Shown here: in pieces, positions 26,207-35,250 of the stretch
How the letters are laid out: each line of letters opens with the position of its first letter
How positions within the stretch are numbered: the first letter of the stretch is position 1
Assembly: GCA_017881075.1 (NCBI GenBank)
Contig: JADGRH010000005.1
Location: 1 to 38,717 of the forward strand
DNA length: 38,717 bases
DNA from: Minisyncoccota bacterium
GTDB taxonomy: Bacteria; Patescibacteriota; Minisyncoccia; Phycocordibacterales; CAJBRS01
Direction: 5' to 3'
Notes under the pieces: model-generated
Told to the model about the DNA's origin: nothing
The model's input: only the letters and a program-made list of their open reading frames with translations
Databases searched by the model: none
Position numbers and translations under genes: made by a program

Positions 26207-27034
26207 ATGGTCCAGATTGTTAAGAATAATGGAGAAAGGGAAGCTTTTGACCCGGAAAAACTCATTTCTTCGCTTGAAGAAGCGGGCGCTAATAAGTTAT
26301 TGATAGACAAAATCTTAAAGCATATAGAAGAAGAGGTTCACGATGGTATGACTACCCATTCCATTTACGAACATGCCTTTTTACAACTGCGGAAATTAGA
26401 AAGACCTGTCGCCGCAAGGTATTCTCTGAAAAAAGCTATTGCCGAGCTCGGGCCGACAGGATTTCCTTTCGAAGAATACATAGCCGAAATATTGAAATCA
26501 CGAGGATTTCAGACTCTGACTGACCAAGTGGTCCTCGGAGGATGTGTTCCTCACGAAGTGGACGTCATTGCCTGGAACGACGAAAAATTGATAATGGCCG
26601 AAGTAAAATTTCATAACGAAACAACTCCTAAGACCGATCTGAAGGTGGCTTTGTATGTAAAGGCCAGGATAGATGATCTAAAAACAAATTTATTTGATTA
26701 TGGCAAGCCGCGCCATTTAGACGAAGGATGGCTCATTACTAACACTAAGTTCACAGAAACAGCCATTCATTATGGCGAATGCCAGGGTTTAAAGATGATT
26801 GGCTGGAATTACCCGAAAAAAGGCAATCTGCAGCAATTTATTGAGGATGGCGAACTTCATCCTTTGACCTGCCTGACCACCTTGACCGGAAACGAAAAAC
26901 AGCAATTACTATTGAAGAAAATTGTTCTCTGTCGCGACTTAAAAACCAGTCCGGCATATTTGAAAGAGTTAAATCTTGCCCCCGATCGGTTAAAGGAAAT
27001 ACTTGATGAAATAACCTCTCTCCCTGTGATATAA
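26207..27034 (+). CDS. ATP-cone domain fused to PD-(D/E)XK (Mrr-like) nuclease domain
   Basis: VKNNGEREAFDPEKLISSLEEAGA (ATP-cone); GFPFEEYIAEILKSRGF...CVPHEVDVIAWNDEKLIMAEVKFHN (D...ExK). Confidence 0.85.
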   Translation: MVQIVKNNGEREAFDPEKLISSLEEAGANKLLIDKILKHIEEEVHDGMTTHSIYEHAFLQLRKLERPVAARYSLKKAIAELGPTGFPFEEYIAEILKSRGFQTLTDQVVLGGCVPHEVDVIAWNDEKLIMAEVKFHNETTPKTDLKVALYVKARIDDLKTNLFDYGKPRHLDEGWLITNTKFTETAIHYGECQGLKMIGWNYPKKGNLQQFIEDGELHPLTCLTTLTGNEKQQLLLKKIVLCRDLKTSPAYLKELNLAPDRLKEILDEITSLPVI

Positions 27035-27041
27035 TCGAAAA

Positions 27042-27839
27042 ATGTCGCATTATAATCCAGCAAAACGGCGGACTATTTTCAATCCGGACTCAAAAGAACC
27101 ATTTAAAGTCAGTCGTTCTAAGATTGATCTGTTTATGGAATGCCCGCGCTGTTTTTATTTGGATCAACGCCTAGGTATTCCTCGACCAAGATCTTTTCCA
27201 TTTACTTTAAACTCCGCTGTGGACAAGTTATTGAAGAAGGAATTTGATATTCATCGAGAAAAAGGAAGTAAGCACCCGCTTTTGGATACCTATGGTCTTG
27301 ATGCTGTGCCTTTCAAAGATGAGCGAATGGAAGAATGGCGAGATGCTTTGAAACGAGGCATTGGATTTTTACATAAACCTACAAATTTATTTATTCGTGG
27401 GGGAATTGATGATGTCTGGGTCACGCCGGAGGAGGAGCTTCTGATTGTTGATTACAAAGCGACAGCAAAAGAGAGCGAGGTGAATCTGGATGCGGAGTGG
27501 CAGGAGGGATACAAGCGACAAGTGGAAGTCTACCAATGGCTTTTCAGAATGAATGGTTTTAAGGTTTCGGACACGGCCTACTTTGTTTATGTAAACGGGC
27601 AGACCGATCGTGAAGCCTTTGATGCAAAGCTAGAATTTGATGTGAAACTGATTCCATATAAAGGTTCCGATAAATGGATTGAAAAAACCTTGGAAGAACT
27701 AAAAACCTGCCTCATGAGCGAAAAGTCTCCACAACCCACTGACGACTGCGAATATTGTACTTATCGCAACAACGCCGCGGCGGCGTTTCAAATCAAGATT
27801 AAAGAAAAGAAGGAATCAGAAAAATCTACTTTATTTTAA
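27042..27839 (+). CDS. PD-(D/E)XK RecB/Cas4-like nuclease
   Basis: VSRSKIDLFMECPRCFYLDQRLGIPRP, LLIVDYKATAKE, KRQVEVYQWLF, CEYCTYRN. Confidence 0.85.
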   Translation: MSHYNPAKRRTIFNPDSKEPFKVSRSKIDLFMECPRCFYLDQRLGIPRPRSFPFTLNSAVDKLLKKEFDIHREKGSKHPLLDTYGLDAVPFKDERMEEWRDALKRGIGFLHKPTNLFIRGGIDDVWVTPEEELLIVDYKATAKESEVNLDAEWQEGYKRQVEVYQWLFRMNGFKVSDTAYFVYVNGQTDREAFDAKLEFDVKLIPYKGSDKWIEKTLEELKTCLMSEKSPQPTDDCEYCTYRNNAAAAFQIKIKEKKESEKSTLF

Positions 27840-28447
27840 TGAAGTTAGAAGAAAAAACAGAAGAATTACGCAAAATCAAAGAGGAGGTGGTTAATTTTAA
27901 GGACTCGCCACTTTATGCTGATAGGATTAAGAATAAAGTATATCCTGTGATTGGGGAGGGGAGTCACGATGCGGAAATTATGTTTATAGGGGAAGCGCCG
28001 GGGAAAAATGAAGCGGCGACCGGCCGCCCTTTCTTCGGGGCGGCCGGAAAGATTCTGACTAAAATGCTGGAGGAGGTAGGCATTTCACGTGAAGATGTTT
28101 ATATAACCAATATCGTTAAAGATCGCCCTCCCCAGAATCGAGATCCTTTGCCGGATGAAATTGAGGCCTACGGGCCATTTCTTGATCGTCAGATTGATAT
28201 AATCCAGCCAAAAGTGCTCGCCACCCTCGGGCGATTTTCAATGCAATATATTATGAGCAAGTTTGGTTTGGAATTTGAAATCCTACCAATCAGCCAAATG
28301 CACGGAAAAAGCTTTGAAGCAAAGGCTTCCTATGGCAAAATCACTATAATCCCTTTTTACCACCCCGCCGCCTCGATCTACAATCAACATCTTCGATCGG
28401 TATTACAGGAAGATTTTAAAATTTTGAGAGATTATGTCAAAAAATAA
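27839..28447 (+). CDS. Family 4 uracil-DNA glycosylase
   Basis: MFIGEAPGKNEAATGRPFFGAAGKILTKML...VYITNIVKDRPPQNRDPLPDEI...FYHPAA. Confidence 0.92.
   Translation: MKLEEKTEELRKIKEEVVNFKDSPLYADRIKNKVYPVIGEGSHDAEIMFIGEAPGKNEAATGRPFFGAAGKILTKMLEEVGISREDVYITNIVKDRPPQNRDPLPDEIEAYGPFLDRQIDIIQPKVLATLGRFSMQYIMSKFGLEFEILPISQMHGKSFEAKASYGKITIIPFYHPAASIYNQHLRSVLQEDFKILRDYVKK
28020..28047. repeat. Perfect 10-bp GC-rich inverted repeat inside the UDG gene
   Basis: CCGGCCGCCC-tttcttcg-GGGCGGCCGG. Confidence 0.9.
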
Positions 28448-30254
28448 ATCAGAAGCTTCCAGTTATTTAGATTTTCTAAATAAAACTTACTACAATCTCC
28501 ATAAAAAATATGAGGATTTATTTTGGATTTCATACATGGGAGACCGTTCGGTGGATAAAAGAATGAATCAAGCTCTGGGCGCCAGGGATAAATTTAGAGC
28601 CGATAATAAATTGCTTGAGAAAGTCAGAGGATTAAGAAAGGTCGCAACATTAGTTGAAAAAAAGAGATTGGGTTCTTGGGAAGAGTTTTTTAAACGTTAT
28701 CAGACCCCAAAACAATTATTAGTAATGAAAAATAGGATCGCTTTACTTGAAAGTAAGATCTTGAAAGAACGGTCAACTCGAAAAGAGGGGTATATCGAAC
28801 CTAAGACAGGCAAGTTCGTTCCTGCTTCAGAGGTGAAGATGAACATAATAATCCGTACCGATCCAAGAGAAGATGTTAGGAAATCTTGTTTCGAGGCTAC
28901 CGAAGAGTTGGCTACTCACCATATAAAAGATTACATTAAACTGGTTCAACTCAGAAATAAATACGCTAAAGTTTTAGGCTATCGAGATTTCTATGATTTT
29001 AAATTAGCGACTGAAGAGGGGTTGTCTAAGCGAGAATTATTTCCTCTTTTCGATTCAATATATAAGAAGACTAAATTTGCTTTTAAAAATATTCGTCAAT
29101 TAGAAAAAACCAATCCCGGTCTTAGAGAGCCGTGGAATTTTGGTTTTATGATGTCCGGCTCACTAACTAAAGAGGAAGATCCTTATTTTCAATTTGACGA
29201 GGCATTACTACGCTGGGGCAAGTCCTTTAGTCGATTAGGGGTTGATTTTAAGAAAGGTACTTTGACTTTAGATTTAGTAGATAGAAAAAATAAATGGAAT
29301 AACGGGTTTTGTCACTGGCCGAAATTGGTTAAATTTGAAAATGAAACAAAAGTGCCGGGAAGCTCCAATTTCACCTGCACGGTTGTACCAGGGCAGATTG
29401 GCTCTGGCACCGACGGCATGAATACTCTATTTCACGAAGGAGGACATGCCGCTCATATGTTGAATTCGGAGCAACTTGATGTCTGCCTAAATCATGAGTA
29501 CCCACCCATGTCCACGGCTTGGGCTGAAACTCAAAGTATGTTCATGGACAGGATTTTTAGTAGCGTTGAGTGGAGATCAAGATATGCAGAAAACAGCAGT
29601 GGTCGGAAATATCCTTTTGCTCTATTCAAGCGAAAAACAGAAAAAGTGCATGTCCTAAGACCCTTGGATATTCGAGGTATATTATTTGTATCTAATTTTG
29701 AAAAGGAGATCTATGAATCTCGAAATCTAAATATCGAGAAGGTCAAAAATATCGCCAGAAAGAATTATCAAAAATATTATGACCACTCAATTGCGACGCT
29801 AGATGCCCTTGGAGTACCGCATATATATTCTTGGGAAAGCGCCTGCGCCTATCATGGGTATGGTCTGGCAGTACTGGCTCTGTCACAATGGAGAAGATAT
29901 TTTTATAAAAAATATGGTTACATTGTAGATAATCCTCGGATTGGGAAGGAAATGCAGAAAGTTTGGGAATTAGGGGCTTCTAAATCTTTTAAAGATTTTG
30001 TAATATTGGCGACCGGCAAGCCGCTTTCATCAAATGCATTTTTGGAAAATGTTACCATGACTCTGGAAAAAACCTTAGATTTGGCCAAAAAAAGAATTAA
30101 TAAACTAAAGACAATCCCCAAGAAACAATTTAAAATAGACCTAAACGCAGACATACACATGGTTCACGGTAAAAAAGAGATTGCCAACAACAAAGAAAGT
30201 TTTGAAAAAATGGCTTTGGATTACAAAAAATGGTTAAGGAAATTAAAGAAATAG
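28434..30254 (+). CDS. M3-family metallopeptidase
   Basis: TLFHEGGHAAHML zinc motif; M3 architecture, 606 aa. Confidence 0.88.
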   Translation: MSKNKSEASSYLDFLNKTYYNLHKKYEDLFWISYMGDRSVDKRMNQALGARDKFRADNKLLEKVRGLRKVATLVEKKRLGSWEEFFKRYQTPKQLLVMKNRIALLESKILKERSTRKEGYIEPKTGKFVPASEVKMNIIIRTDPREDVRKSCFEATEELATHHIKDYIKLVQLRNKYAKVLGYRDFYDFKLATEEGLSKRELFPLFDSIYKKTKFAFKNIRQLEKTNPGLREPWNFGFMMSGSLTKEEDPYFQFDEALLRWGKSFSRLGVDFKKGTLTLDLVDRKNKWNNGFCHWPKLVKFENETKVPGSSNFTCTVVPGQIGSGTDGMNTLFHEGGHAAHMLNSEQLDVCLNHEYPPMSTAWAETQSMFMDRIFSSVEWRSRYAENSSGRKYPFALFKRKTEKVHVLRPLDIRGILFVSNFEKEIYESRNLNIEKVKNIARKNYQKYYDHSIATLDALGVPHIYSWESACAYHGYGLAVLALSQWRRYFYKKYGYIVDNPRIGKEMQKVWELGASKSFKDFVILATGKPLSSNAFLENVTMTLEKTLDLAKKRINKLKTIPKKQFKIDLNADIHMVHGKKEIANNKESFEKMALDYKKWLRKLKK

Positions 30255-30255
30255 T

Positions 30256-32019
30256 ATGAAATCTTCTGAAATTCGATCACGATTTCTAAAATTTTTTGAG
30301 AAGAGGGGACATAAGATAATTTCTTCGGCTCCTTTGGTACCGCAAAATGATCCTACGGTACTTTTTAATACTGCCGGTATGCAGCCGCTAGTACCATATC
30401 TATTGGGGGCAGATCATCCGGCCGGAAAGAGAATTGTGAATGTTCAAAAATGTGTCAGGACTCAAGATATTGATGAAGTGGGCGACAACACTCACGATAC
30501 TTTTTTTGAAATGCTTGGGAATTGGTCACTGGGCGACTATTTTAAAGAAGATGCTATTAAATGGAGCTATGAATTTTTAACTTCAAAAGAAGAAGGTCTC
30601 GGACTTGATCCTAAAAGGCTCTACATAACGGTTTTTGAAGGAGATGAAAATGCACCTAAGGATGTGGAATCGGCAGATATCTGGAAAAAATGCGGAATTC
30701 CGGAGAACCGGATCTATTTCATGGGAGCAGACACTAATTGGTGGAGCGTTGGAGATAATGGCCCCTGCGGACCGGATACAGAAATGTTTTACGATGTTAG
30801 TACAGAAGGTTTAAATCTTTCAAGTAAAGAGGAGTTCTTAAAATTGGAAGCAAATAAAGATCAGAGACTTATAGAGATATGGAATGATGTCTTTATGGAA
30901 TACATGAAACTGAACGGAAAAGTGTTTGGTAAATTGACCCAACAGAATGTTGATACTGGAGCGGGATTGGAAAGAATTGCCGCAGTTATGCAGAAGACCA
31001 ATAATATCTTTGCTACCGACCTATTTCAGCCAATCATAGATAAAATAAATGAATTCAGTACTAAGGATGATGAGAGAGCAAAAAGAATTGTAGCGGACCA
31101 TCTCCGAACCTCGGTCTTTATCATTGCCGATGGTGTAACTCCGTCAAATTCCGATCAGGGATATGTTTTGAGAAGACTAATCAGAAGAGCCGTGCTTCAT
31201 GCGGATAAATTAGGCATGAAGCACGGCTCACTATTCTGGATCGCAGAAACCGTCATTGAAATGTACAGAGATGTTTATCCGGAAGTGGAGCGATCCAGAG
31301 ATTTGATCAAGTCGGAGATTGATAATGAGGAACAGAAATTCAGAACAACTCTGCAAGAAGGAGTTAAGAAAGCAGCTAATATAACTGAACTCACAGGTCA
31401 GATAGCTTTTGATTTGTATCAATCACACGGCCTTCCTTTAGAAGTGACTAAAGAAATAACCATGAAACCGATAAAAGATGAGCAGGTCTTTTTTGAGCTT
31501 ATGGCAAAACATCGTGAACTCTCCCGCGCCGGTGCCGAACAAAAATTTAAAGGTGGTCTTGCCGATATCAGTGAAATGTCAGTGAAATATCACACTGCCA
31601 CACATTTGCTAAATGCCGCTTTACGACAAATTCTCGGAAACGATGTTATACAGAAAGGAAGCAACATTACTCCGGAAAGATTAAGATTTGATTTTACTTA
31701 CCCAAATAAATTGACTAACGAACAGAAAAAACAAGTGGAGGATTTGGTGAATCAGAAAATAAAAGAGGACTTACCCGTAGGTTTCAAAGAAATGTCCAAG
31801 AAAGAGGCTGAAAAAACGGGCGCAGTGCATGCTTTTGGGGAAAAATATGGCGAGATGGTCAAAGTTTATTCAATTGATGATAAGAAAGATGGTTTTTTTA
31901 GTCGGGAGTTTTGCGGCGGACCTCACGTAAGCCACACCGGTGAGCTCGGTCATTTCAAAATCGCTAAAGAAGAAGCCGTTTCAGCCGGGATTCGCCGCAT
32001 CAAGGCTATTTTAGAATAA
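30256..32019 (+). CDS. alaS: Alanyl-tRNA synthetase, short form lacking C-Ala
   Basis: FFEKRGHKIISSAPLVPQNDPTVLFNTAGMQPLVPYL, HTATHLLNAALRQ, SREFCGGPHVSHTGELG; 587 aa, stops just after the SAD/editing domain. Confidence 0.95.
   Translation: MKSSEIRSRFLKFFEKRGHKIISSAPLVPQNDPTVLFNTAGMQPLVPYLLGADHPAGKRIVNVQKCVRTQDIDEVGDNTHDTFFEMLGNWSLGDYFKEDAIKWSYEFLTSKEEGLGLDPKRLYITVFEGDENAPKDVESADIWKKCGIPENRIYFMGADTNWWSVGDNGPCGPDTEMFYDVSTEGLNLSSKEEFLKLEANKDQRLIEIWNDVFMEYMKLNGKVFGKLTQQNVDTGAGLERIAAVMQKTNNIFATDLFQPIIDKINEFSTKDDERAKRIVADHLRTSVFIIADGVTPSNSDQGYVLRRLIRRAVLHADKLGMKHGSLFWIAETVIEMYRDVYPEVERSRDLIKSEIDNEEQKFRTTLQEGVKKAANITELTGQIAFDLYQSHGLPLEVTKEITMKPIKDEQVFFELMAKHRELSRAGAEQKFKGGLADISEMSVKYHTATHLLNAALRQILGNDVIQKGSNITPERLRFDFTYPNKLTNEQKKQVEDLVNQKIKEDLPVGFKEMSKKEAEKTGAVHAFGEKYGEMVKVYSIDDKKDGFFSREFCGGPHVSHTGELGHFKIAKEEAVSAGIRRIKAILE
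31187..31229. repeat. Perfect 16-bp inverted repeat, 11-nt spacer, inside alaS
   Basis: GAGCCGTGCTTCATGC-ggataaattag-GCATGAAGCACGGCTC. Confidence 0.95.
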
Positions 32020-32036
32020 AGTTATATAATAGACTT

Positions 32037-33125
32037 ATGAATTCACTCCTGTTTTATATAGGAAATGGTCTACTTAAATGCGCAATGGTTCATAACCTAA
32101 AGGGAAGTTTACCGGAAGTGCTTTTTTGGCAGAAAATGGAAATTAGACATCCAGAAACTATTACCCAAGAAGAATTAAAAAAGACGACCATCCAGGCATT
32201 GGATCAATTATGCCAAACCAGTAAAAAACGTCTCTTCAGTCCCGAGATTAAGAACAAGAGAATTACTAAACTTTTTTGTATCTTTTCTTCTCCTTGGTAT
32301 ATTTCCGAAACTAAAGTGCTTAAGACACACAAGCTCGAACCATTTCTGATTAAAGATGATACGGTGATGGAGTTTATACAGGTGGCCAATACTGAAGCAG
32401 AAAAAGGTCAGGAGGTCTTAGAGAGAAAAATTATTAGAGTAAATCTAAATGGTTATGTCACCCAAAACCCCATTGGCAAAAGAGCCAATACTTTAGAAGT
32501 GTCTGTGGTTGAAAGCTTTACCGATAAAAATTTTCTCAACGATGTTCGTCAAATCATTGACAGATATTTTGGGGTAGAAGAAAAGCATTTTCATAGTCTG
32601 CCGCTGGCCTCCTTTGCTGTCATCAGAAATATTTTCAAGCATCAAGAAAATTTTTTAATGATAAACATCACCAGCCTATTAACAGAAGTTTCCTTGATTA
32701 AAGATGGGTTATTACACGAAACTGTCACTCTACCGATCGGTAGTCAGAAAATTATTGACATGGTCGTGAATCGTTTGAATGTTACTAACGCCGTTGCCGA
32801 GACGCTCTTTCAGCTTTATCAGGGAGATTATGTTGAAAACGCTGTAAATAAAAAGTTGACTGAAATAATAGATGAATTTAAAAAAGCTTGGACTGAAAAT
32901 TTAGACCAAGCCCTTAGCCACCTCTCTATCGGCCTCTCCTTGCCCCCAAACTGTTACCTTATTTGTCAGACCCCTCTACGGCATTTCTTTTCCGATTTCA
33001 CTAAAGAAAAATTTAAGGTAGAAACTATCTCGGAAACCTCTTTTTCGCCATTTGTTAGATTCAACAATCAAGGAACAGACTTTTCTGTTGCCATAATGGT
33101 TCTATTTGCTAATATTAACTTATGA
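32037..33125 (+). CDS. Putative actin-like ATPase-fold protein (FtsA/PilM-like)
   Basis: Two-lobed layout, FLMINITSLLTEVSLIKDGLLHETVTLPIGSQKIIDMV resembles the SHS2/actin-like core; weak similarity by eye. Confidence 0.5.
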   Translation: MNSLLFYIGNGLLKCAMVHNLKGSLPEVLFWQKMEIRHPETITQEELKKTTIQALDQLCQTSKKRLFSPEIKNKRITKLFCIFSSPWYISETKVLKTHKLEPFLIKDDTVMEFIQVANTEAEKGQEVLERKIIRVNLNGYVTQNPIGKRANTLEVSVVESFTDKNFLNDVRQIIDRYFGVEEKHFHSLPLASFAVIRNIFKHQENFLMINITSLLTEVSLIKDGLLHETVTLPIGSQKIIDMVVNRLNVTNAVAETLFQLYQGDYVENAVNKKLTEIIDEFKKAWTENLDQALSHLSIGLSLPPNCYLICQTPLRHFFSDFTKEKFKVETISETSFSPFVRFNNQGTDFSVAIMVLFANINL

Positions 33126-34423
33126 CATTTCAGGATATTGTTCCACCAGCCTCTCGCCGATCCATCAGGGATATCCCTGTGCCGGGAAATCGAAATTCAA
33201 AGCCCCCTACTCCTTCACCACGACCGACCTATTCTCCACCCCCTCCACCACCGTCGCCAGAGTGGTTAGAGCCCCGAGAAAAACGCCCAAGGTTTTGGTT
33301 GTGGATTATTGCTGTAATAGCTCTAGTCATCCTCTTCTTCGGGGTGTCATATTTTTTTGCTAAAGCGACTGTTAAAGTTACCCCCAAGATCCAGGAAGTA
33401 GATGTTAGCCAAACTATAAATGCCAATCAAAAAAGTTCCTCTCTGCCAGATGGAACTATTCCCTATGCCTTGATTACTCTTGAAAAAGAAGGGATGGCTG
33501 ATGCTCCAGGTACCGGAGAAATCGCCGTCTCCCAAAAAGCCTCTGGCCAAATCATTATTTACAACAATTACAGCACTGCCTCCCAGGATCTTATTGCCAC
33601 TACCCGTTTTGCAACACCGGAGGGGCTCATTTATAGAATTGATAAAAATATAATTGTGCCGGGGCAAACAACTGTTAGCGGTAAAGTTACACCGGGTAGT
33701 ATTGAAGCGACGGTTTATGCCGATCAACCGGGAGAAAAATATAATGTTGGGCTAAAAGACTTTAAAGTTCCGGGGTTTCAAGGAACTCCTAAGGCAGATG
33801 GTTTTTACGCTCGCTCCAAGACACCGCTCGCCGGCGGTTTTGTCGGCACCACTAAAAAAGTGAGCGACCAAGATTTAGCCGTCGCTCACGCCAAGATTGA
33901 AGGGGATTTGGGAAGAGATTTGTTACAACAAGCCCGAACTCAGAAACCGGATAATTTTGTTTTATTTGATAGCGCCTTAGTCACTCGCTTCTCGGCCCTA
34001 CCAAACGGTTCCTCTACCAGTAATGGCCTGGTGTCGGTGCGAGAGAAAGCCACTGGTTACGCCATTGTTTTTGATCGCGATGTTCTAAACTCGTATCTGG
34101 AAACCTCATTAGATCAAAATACTTCAACCAGTACTATAATGGGGTTAGATAGTTTAAATTTTAACTTACTTAATAAGGCCAATTTTCCATCAGCAAGCTC
34201 TACCGCTATCTCGTTCACCCTTGGAGGCAAGATTAAGCTGGTAGCCCAAATTGACCAACAAAAATTAAAGAATGATCTGGCTGGCCTCTACCGATCAAAG
34301 ATTTCCACAATTCTGACCAACTATCCCTCTATTGAAAAAGTGGACGTAGTCTATAGGCCCCTCTGGCTTTGGTCTTTTCCAAAAAAGATTAACAGTATAG
34401 ATATTGAAATACTCAACCCTTGA
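33122..34423 (+). CDS. Bitopic membrane protein with Pro-rich cytoplasmic tail and extracytoplasmic beta-rich (baseplate J-like) domain
   Basis: RPTYSPPPPPPSPEW, TM WLWIIAVIALVILFFGVSYFF, then ATVKVTPKIQEVDVSQTI...SGQIIIYNNYSTASQDLIATTRFATPEGLIYRI. Confidence 0.75.
   Translation: MTFQDIVPPASRRSIRDIPVPGNRNSKPPTPSPRPTYSPPPPPPSPEWLEPREKRPRFWLWIIAVIALVILFFGVSYFFAKATVKVTPKIQEVDVSQTINANQKSSSLPDGTIPYALITLEKEGMADAPGTGEIAVSQKASGQIIIYNNYSTASQDLIATTRFATPEGLIYRIDKNIIVPGQTTVSGKVTPGSIEATVYADQPGEKYNVGLKDFKVPGFQGTPKADGFYARSKTPLAGGFVGTTKKVSDQDLAVAHAKIEGDLGRDLLQQARTQKPDNFVLFDSALVTRFSALPNGSSTSNGLVSVREKATGYAIVFDRDVLNSYLETSLDQNTSTSTIMGLDSLNFNLLNKANFPSASSTAISFTLGGKIKLVAQIDQQKLKNDLAGLYRSKISTILTNYPSIEKVDVVYRPLWLWSFPKKINSIDIEILNP
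33860..33889. repeat. Perfect 9-bp inverted repeat, 12-nt spacer
   Basis: GTGAGCGAC-caagatttagcc-GTCGCTCAC. Confidence 0.85.
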
Positions 34424-34449
34424 CGAGTAAAGGGGCTTTCTGTTATGAT
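34420..34449 (+). promoter_or_regulatory. Sigma70-type promoter for the infA-ribosomal operon
   Basis: TTGACG - 18 nt - TATGAT, 22 nt upstream of infA ATG. Confidence 0.65.
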
Positions 34450-34470
34450 GATTTCCACTGATTTAATTTA

Positions 34471-34692
34471 ATGGATAAGGAAAAAAAGAGCCCATTAGCC
34501 GTATACGGAGTAGTTACAGAAGCCCTGCCCAACACGCTCTTTAAAGTGAAGCTGGACGGCGCTGAAGCAGAGATCTTGGCTTACCTAGGCGGGCGAATGA
34601 GATTAAATCGAATCAGAGTTTTAATTGGAGATAGGGTTCAGGTTGAACTTGATCCATATGGCGGCAGAGGCCGAATCGTCAAAAGACTATAG
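34471..34692 (+). CDS. infA: Translation initiation factor IF-1
   Basis: GVVTEALPNTLFKVKLDGAEAEILAYLGGRMRLNRIRVLIGDRVQVELDPY. Confidence 0.96.
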   Translation: MDKEKKSPLAVYGVVTEALPNTLFKVKLDGAEAEILAYLGGRMRLNRIRVLIGDRVQVELDPYGGRGRIVKRL

Positions 34693-34728
34693 GCCTGTTT
34701 TTTTAGTCTATAAATATAGAGAAGTTAA

Positions 34729-34845
34729 ATGAAAGTTAAAGCATCAGTAAAAAAGATGTGCGCTAAATGTAGCGTAGTCCGTCGAAAAGGCTACGTTTAT
34801 GTCGTATGCAAAGGCAATCCTCGTCATAAACAACGTCAAGGATAA
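34729..34845 (+). CDS. rpmJ: Ribosomal protein bL36 (missed by the ORF track)
   Basis: [38 protein letters not shown]. Confidence 0.96.
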   Translation: MKVKASVKKMCAKCSVVRRKGYVYVVCKGNPRHKQRQG

Positions 34846-34849
34846 AAAT

Positions 34850-35227
34850 ATGAGAATCTTAGGTATAACAATTCCAGAAGATAAAAGACTTGAGATCGGG
34901 CTCACCACTCTTTATGGTGTAGGACGTTCCCGAGCGCAAAAGATCTTGGAAGAGGCCAAAATTGATTTTGGCCAGAAACCGAAAGGTTTGAAAGTGGAGC
35001 AAGAAAATGAAATCCGTCGAATTATAGAGCAATACAAAATAGAAGGAGACTTGAAGCGTGAGACCGGCTCCAACATCAAACGCCTAAAGGATATCAAATC
35101 ATATCGCGGCAGTCGGCATACCAAACGACTCCCGGCGAGAGGTCAGAGAACTAAGACCAATGCCAGAACCCTAAAAGGGGTGAAGAAAACCATGGGAACC
35201 GGCAGAAAGAAAGAAGCCAAAAAATAA
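34850..35227 (+). CDS. rpsM: Ribosomal protein uS13
   Basis: MRILGITIPEDKRLEIGLTTLYGVGRSRAQKIL...RGSRHTKRLPARGQRTKTNARTLKG; true start is downstream of the track's 34799. Confidence 0.97.
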   Translation: MRILGITIPEDKRLEIGLTTLYGVGRSRAQKILEEAKIDFGQKPKGLKVEQENEIRRIIEQYKIEGDLKRETGSNIKRLKDIKSYRGSRHTKRLPARGQRTKTNARTLKGVKKTMGTGRKKEAKK

Positions 35228-35250
35228 TATAAAGCAATTAATAACGATCA

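Noticed and set aside
33106-33363. 85-aa plus ORF overlapping the start of 33122-34423
   Set aside because: Out-of-frame reading of the Pro-rich tail and TM segment; the longer frame has clear domain logic.
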